From the NCBI GenBank assembly GCA_913030605.1, contig CAJWEZ010000046.1, positions 1-34,663 on the forward strand: a stretch of DNA of 34,663 nucleotides, in the 5' to 3' direction. The notes below the pieces were generated by a model. The model ran no database searches and was not told the DNA's origin. It saw nothing but the letters and a program-made list of their open reading frames with translations. Positions within the stretch are counted from its first letter, which is position 1, and each line of letters opens with the position of its first letter. Of the stretch, positions 34,331-34,663 are shown one piece after another. Origin of the DNA: an uncultured Spirochaeta sp. GTDB taxonomy: Bacteria > Spirochaetota > Spirochaetia > DSM-27196 > Alkalispirochaetaceae. The position numbers and the translations under genes are program-made.

Positions 34331-34663
34331 GCGCGGACAGGGAATCGGGACGGCCCCGGGTCTGCCTGCTCCTCGAGGGGACGTACCCCTACGTCCGCGG
34401 TGGTGTTTCCAGCTGGACACACCAGTTGATCTCGAGCCTGCCGGAGATCGACTTCTTTCTGTACACGCTGTCGCCGAAACCGCACCAGATACCGGCGTAT
34501 CCTATCCCCGAGAACGTGGTCGGATCGCGGGATGTCGTGGTGATGCCCACCGGGTTCGAACTGGTCGATACCGGGGGAGGTCGCGACGGACGTCGGCGCG
34601 CCGGTCGGATGGCGGAGCGGATCGCCCTCTTGCGGGGGCTCTTTCCGCCCGGACGCGACGACG
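34327..34663 (+). CDS. pelF: PelF-type glycosyltransferase, N-terminal part (cut by window edge)
   Basis: PelF is the cytoplasmic GT4-family glycosyltransferase that polymerises the Pel polysaccharide with PelD, PelE and PelG. About 112 residues are visible. The N-terminal hallmark RVCLLLEGTYPYVRGGVSSW (about residues 11-30) is nearly diagnostic: the PYVRGGVSSW donor-loop segment is shared with other PelF proteins. ISSLPEIDFFLYTLSPKPHQ follows as the next Rossmann strand. The start is GTG 34327, overlapping the preceding stop by 4 bp. PelG, the membrane exporter subunit, would be expected just beyond the window. Confidence 0.9.
   Translation, partial: MSADRESGRPRVCLLLEGTYPYVRGGVSSWTHQLISSLPEIDFFLYTLSPKPHQIPAYPIPENVVGSRDVVVMPTGFELVDTGGGRDGRRRAGRMAERIALLRGLFPPGRDD

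Noticed and set aside
32069..34420. A 783-codon minus-strand open frame antisense to pelD, pelE and pelF
   Set aside because: Low-complexity Arg/Gly/His-rich translation without motifs, while the plus strand has recognisable PelD and PelF.

Overview
This window is the replication-origin region of a GC-rich bacterial chromosome followed by housekeeping genes and the start of an exopolysaccharide locus. A free-living or marine spirochaete of the Spirochaeta/Alkalispirochaeta kind is the best guess. Support comes from the methyl-accepting chemotaxis protein beside the origin, the solute-binding-protein leader ending in FASGQEEQ, the GyrB variant [11 protein letters not shown], the diderm secretion machinery and the compact tRNA-Ser/SRP RNA/dnaX block. 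No ribosomal RNA or marker search was possible, so the phylum is inference.

Layout. 1-1404: yidC (cut by the window edge), rnpA and rpmH on the minus strand. 1518-3401: a chemoreceptor on the plus strand. 3418-7977: a DUF721/DciA-like gene, recF, dnaN and dnaA, all minus. The dnaN-dnaA spacer (6194-6504) has the parts of a basal unwinding element: an AT-rich stretch, TAG trinucleotide repeats, a GC-rich spacer and DnaA boxes. A second DnaA-box cluster lies in the dnaA-gyrB spacer (7978-8343), where gene orientation flips. 8344-12821: gyrB and gyrA, plus strand, ending in a strong terminator. 12908-13525: yigZ-family gene, with one parS-like site inside it and a perfect parS just after. 13613-17095: adenosine deaminase and a three-gene polar amino acid ABC transporter, minus strand. 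17245-19012: parA and parB, which would act on those parS sites. 18996-21299: a 3-methyladenine glycosylase, a histone-deacetylase-fold hydrolase and a hotdog thioesterase. 21365-21977: tRNA-Ser(UGA), tRNA-Ser(GCU), tRNA-Arg(GCG) and a structured element flanked by a 65-bp duplication of the tRNA-Arg 3' end. 22059-23674: an F420-type NADP oxidoreductase and two small lipoproteins, the first with a stop at codon 3. 23705-26615: tRNA-Ser(CGA), tRNA-Ser(GGA), SRP RNA, dnaX, ybaB, recR. 26782-27993: an orphan lipoprotein. 28206-34663: a Pel-type polysaccharide locus, with a PelB-like outer-membrane protein on the minus strand diverging from pelD, a pelE-position gene and pelF (cut by the window edge).

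The genes fall into functional groups: initiation and clamp loading (dnaA, dnaN, recF, dnaX, DciA-like), topology (gyrAB), segregation (parAB/parS), recombination repair (recF, recR), protein export and translation (yidC, SRP RNA, rnpA, rpmH, tRNAs), and cell-surface polysaccharide (pel). The least conventional features are the Pel locus, whose PelB carries an N-terminal carbohydrate-binding-like domain and whose PelD lacks the usual c-di-GMP I-site, the tRNA-Arg-derived repeat element, the tRNA-Arg(GCG) gene, and several promoters placed so close to the start codon that leaderless mRNAs are likely.
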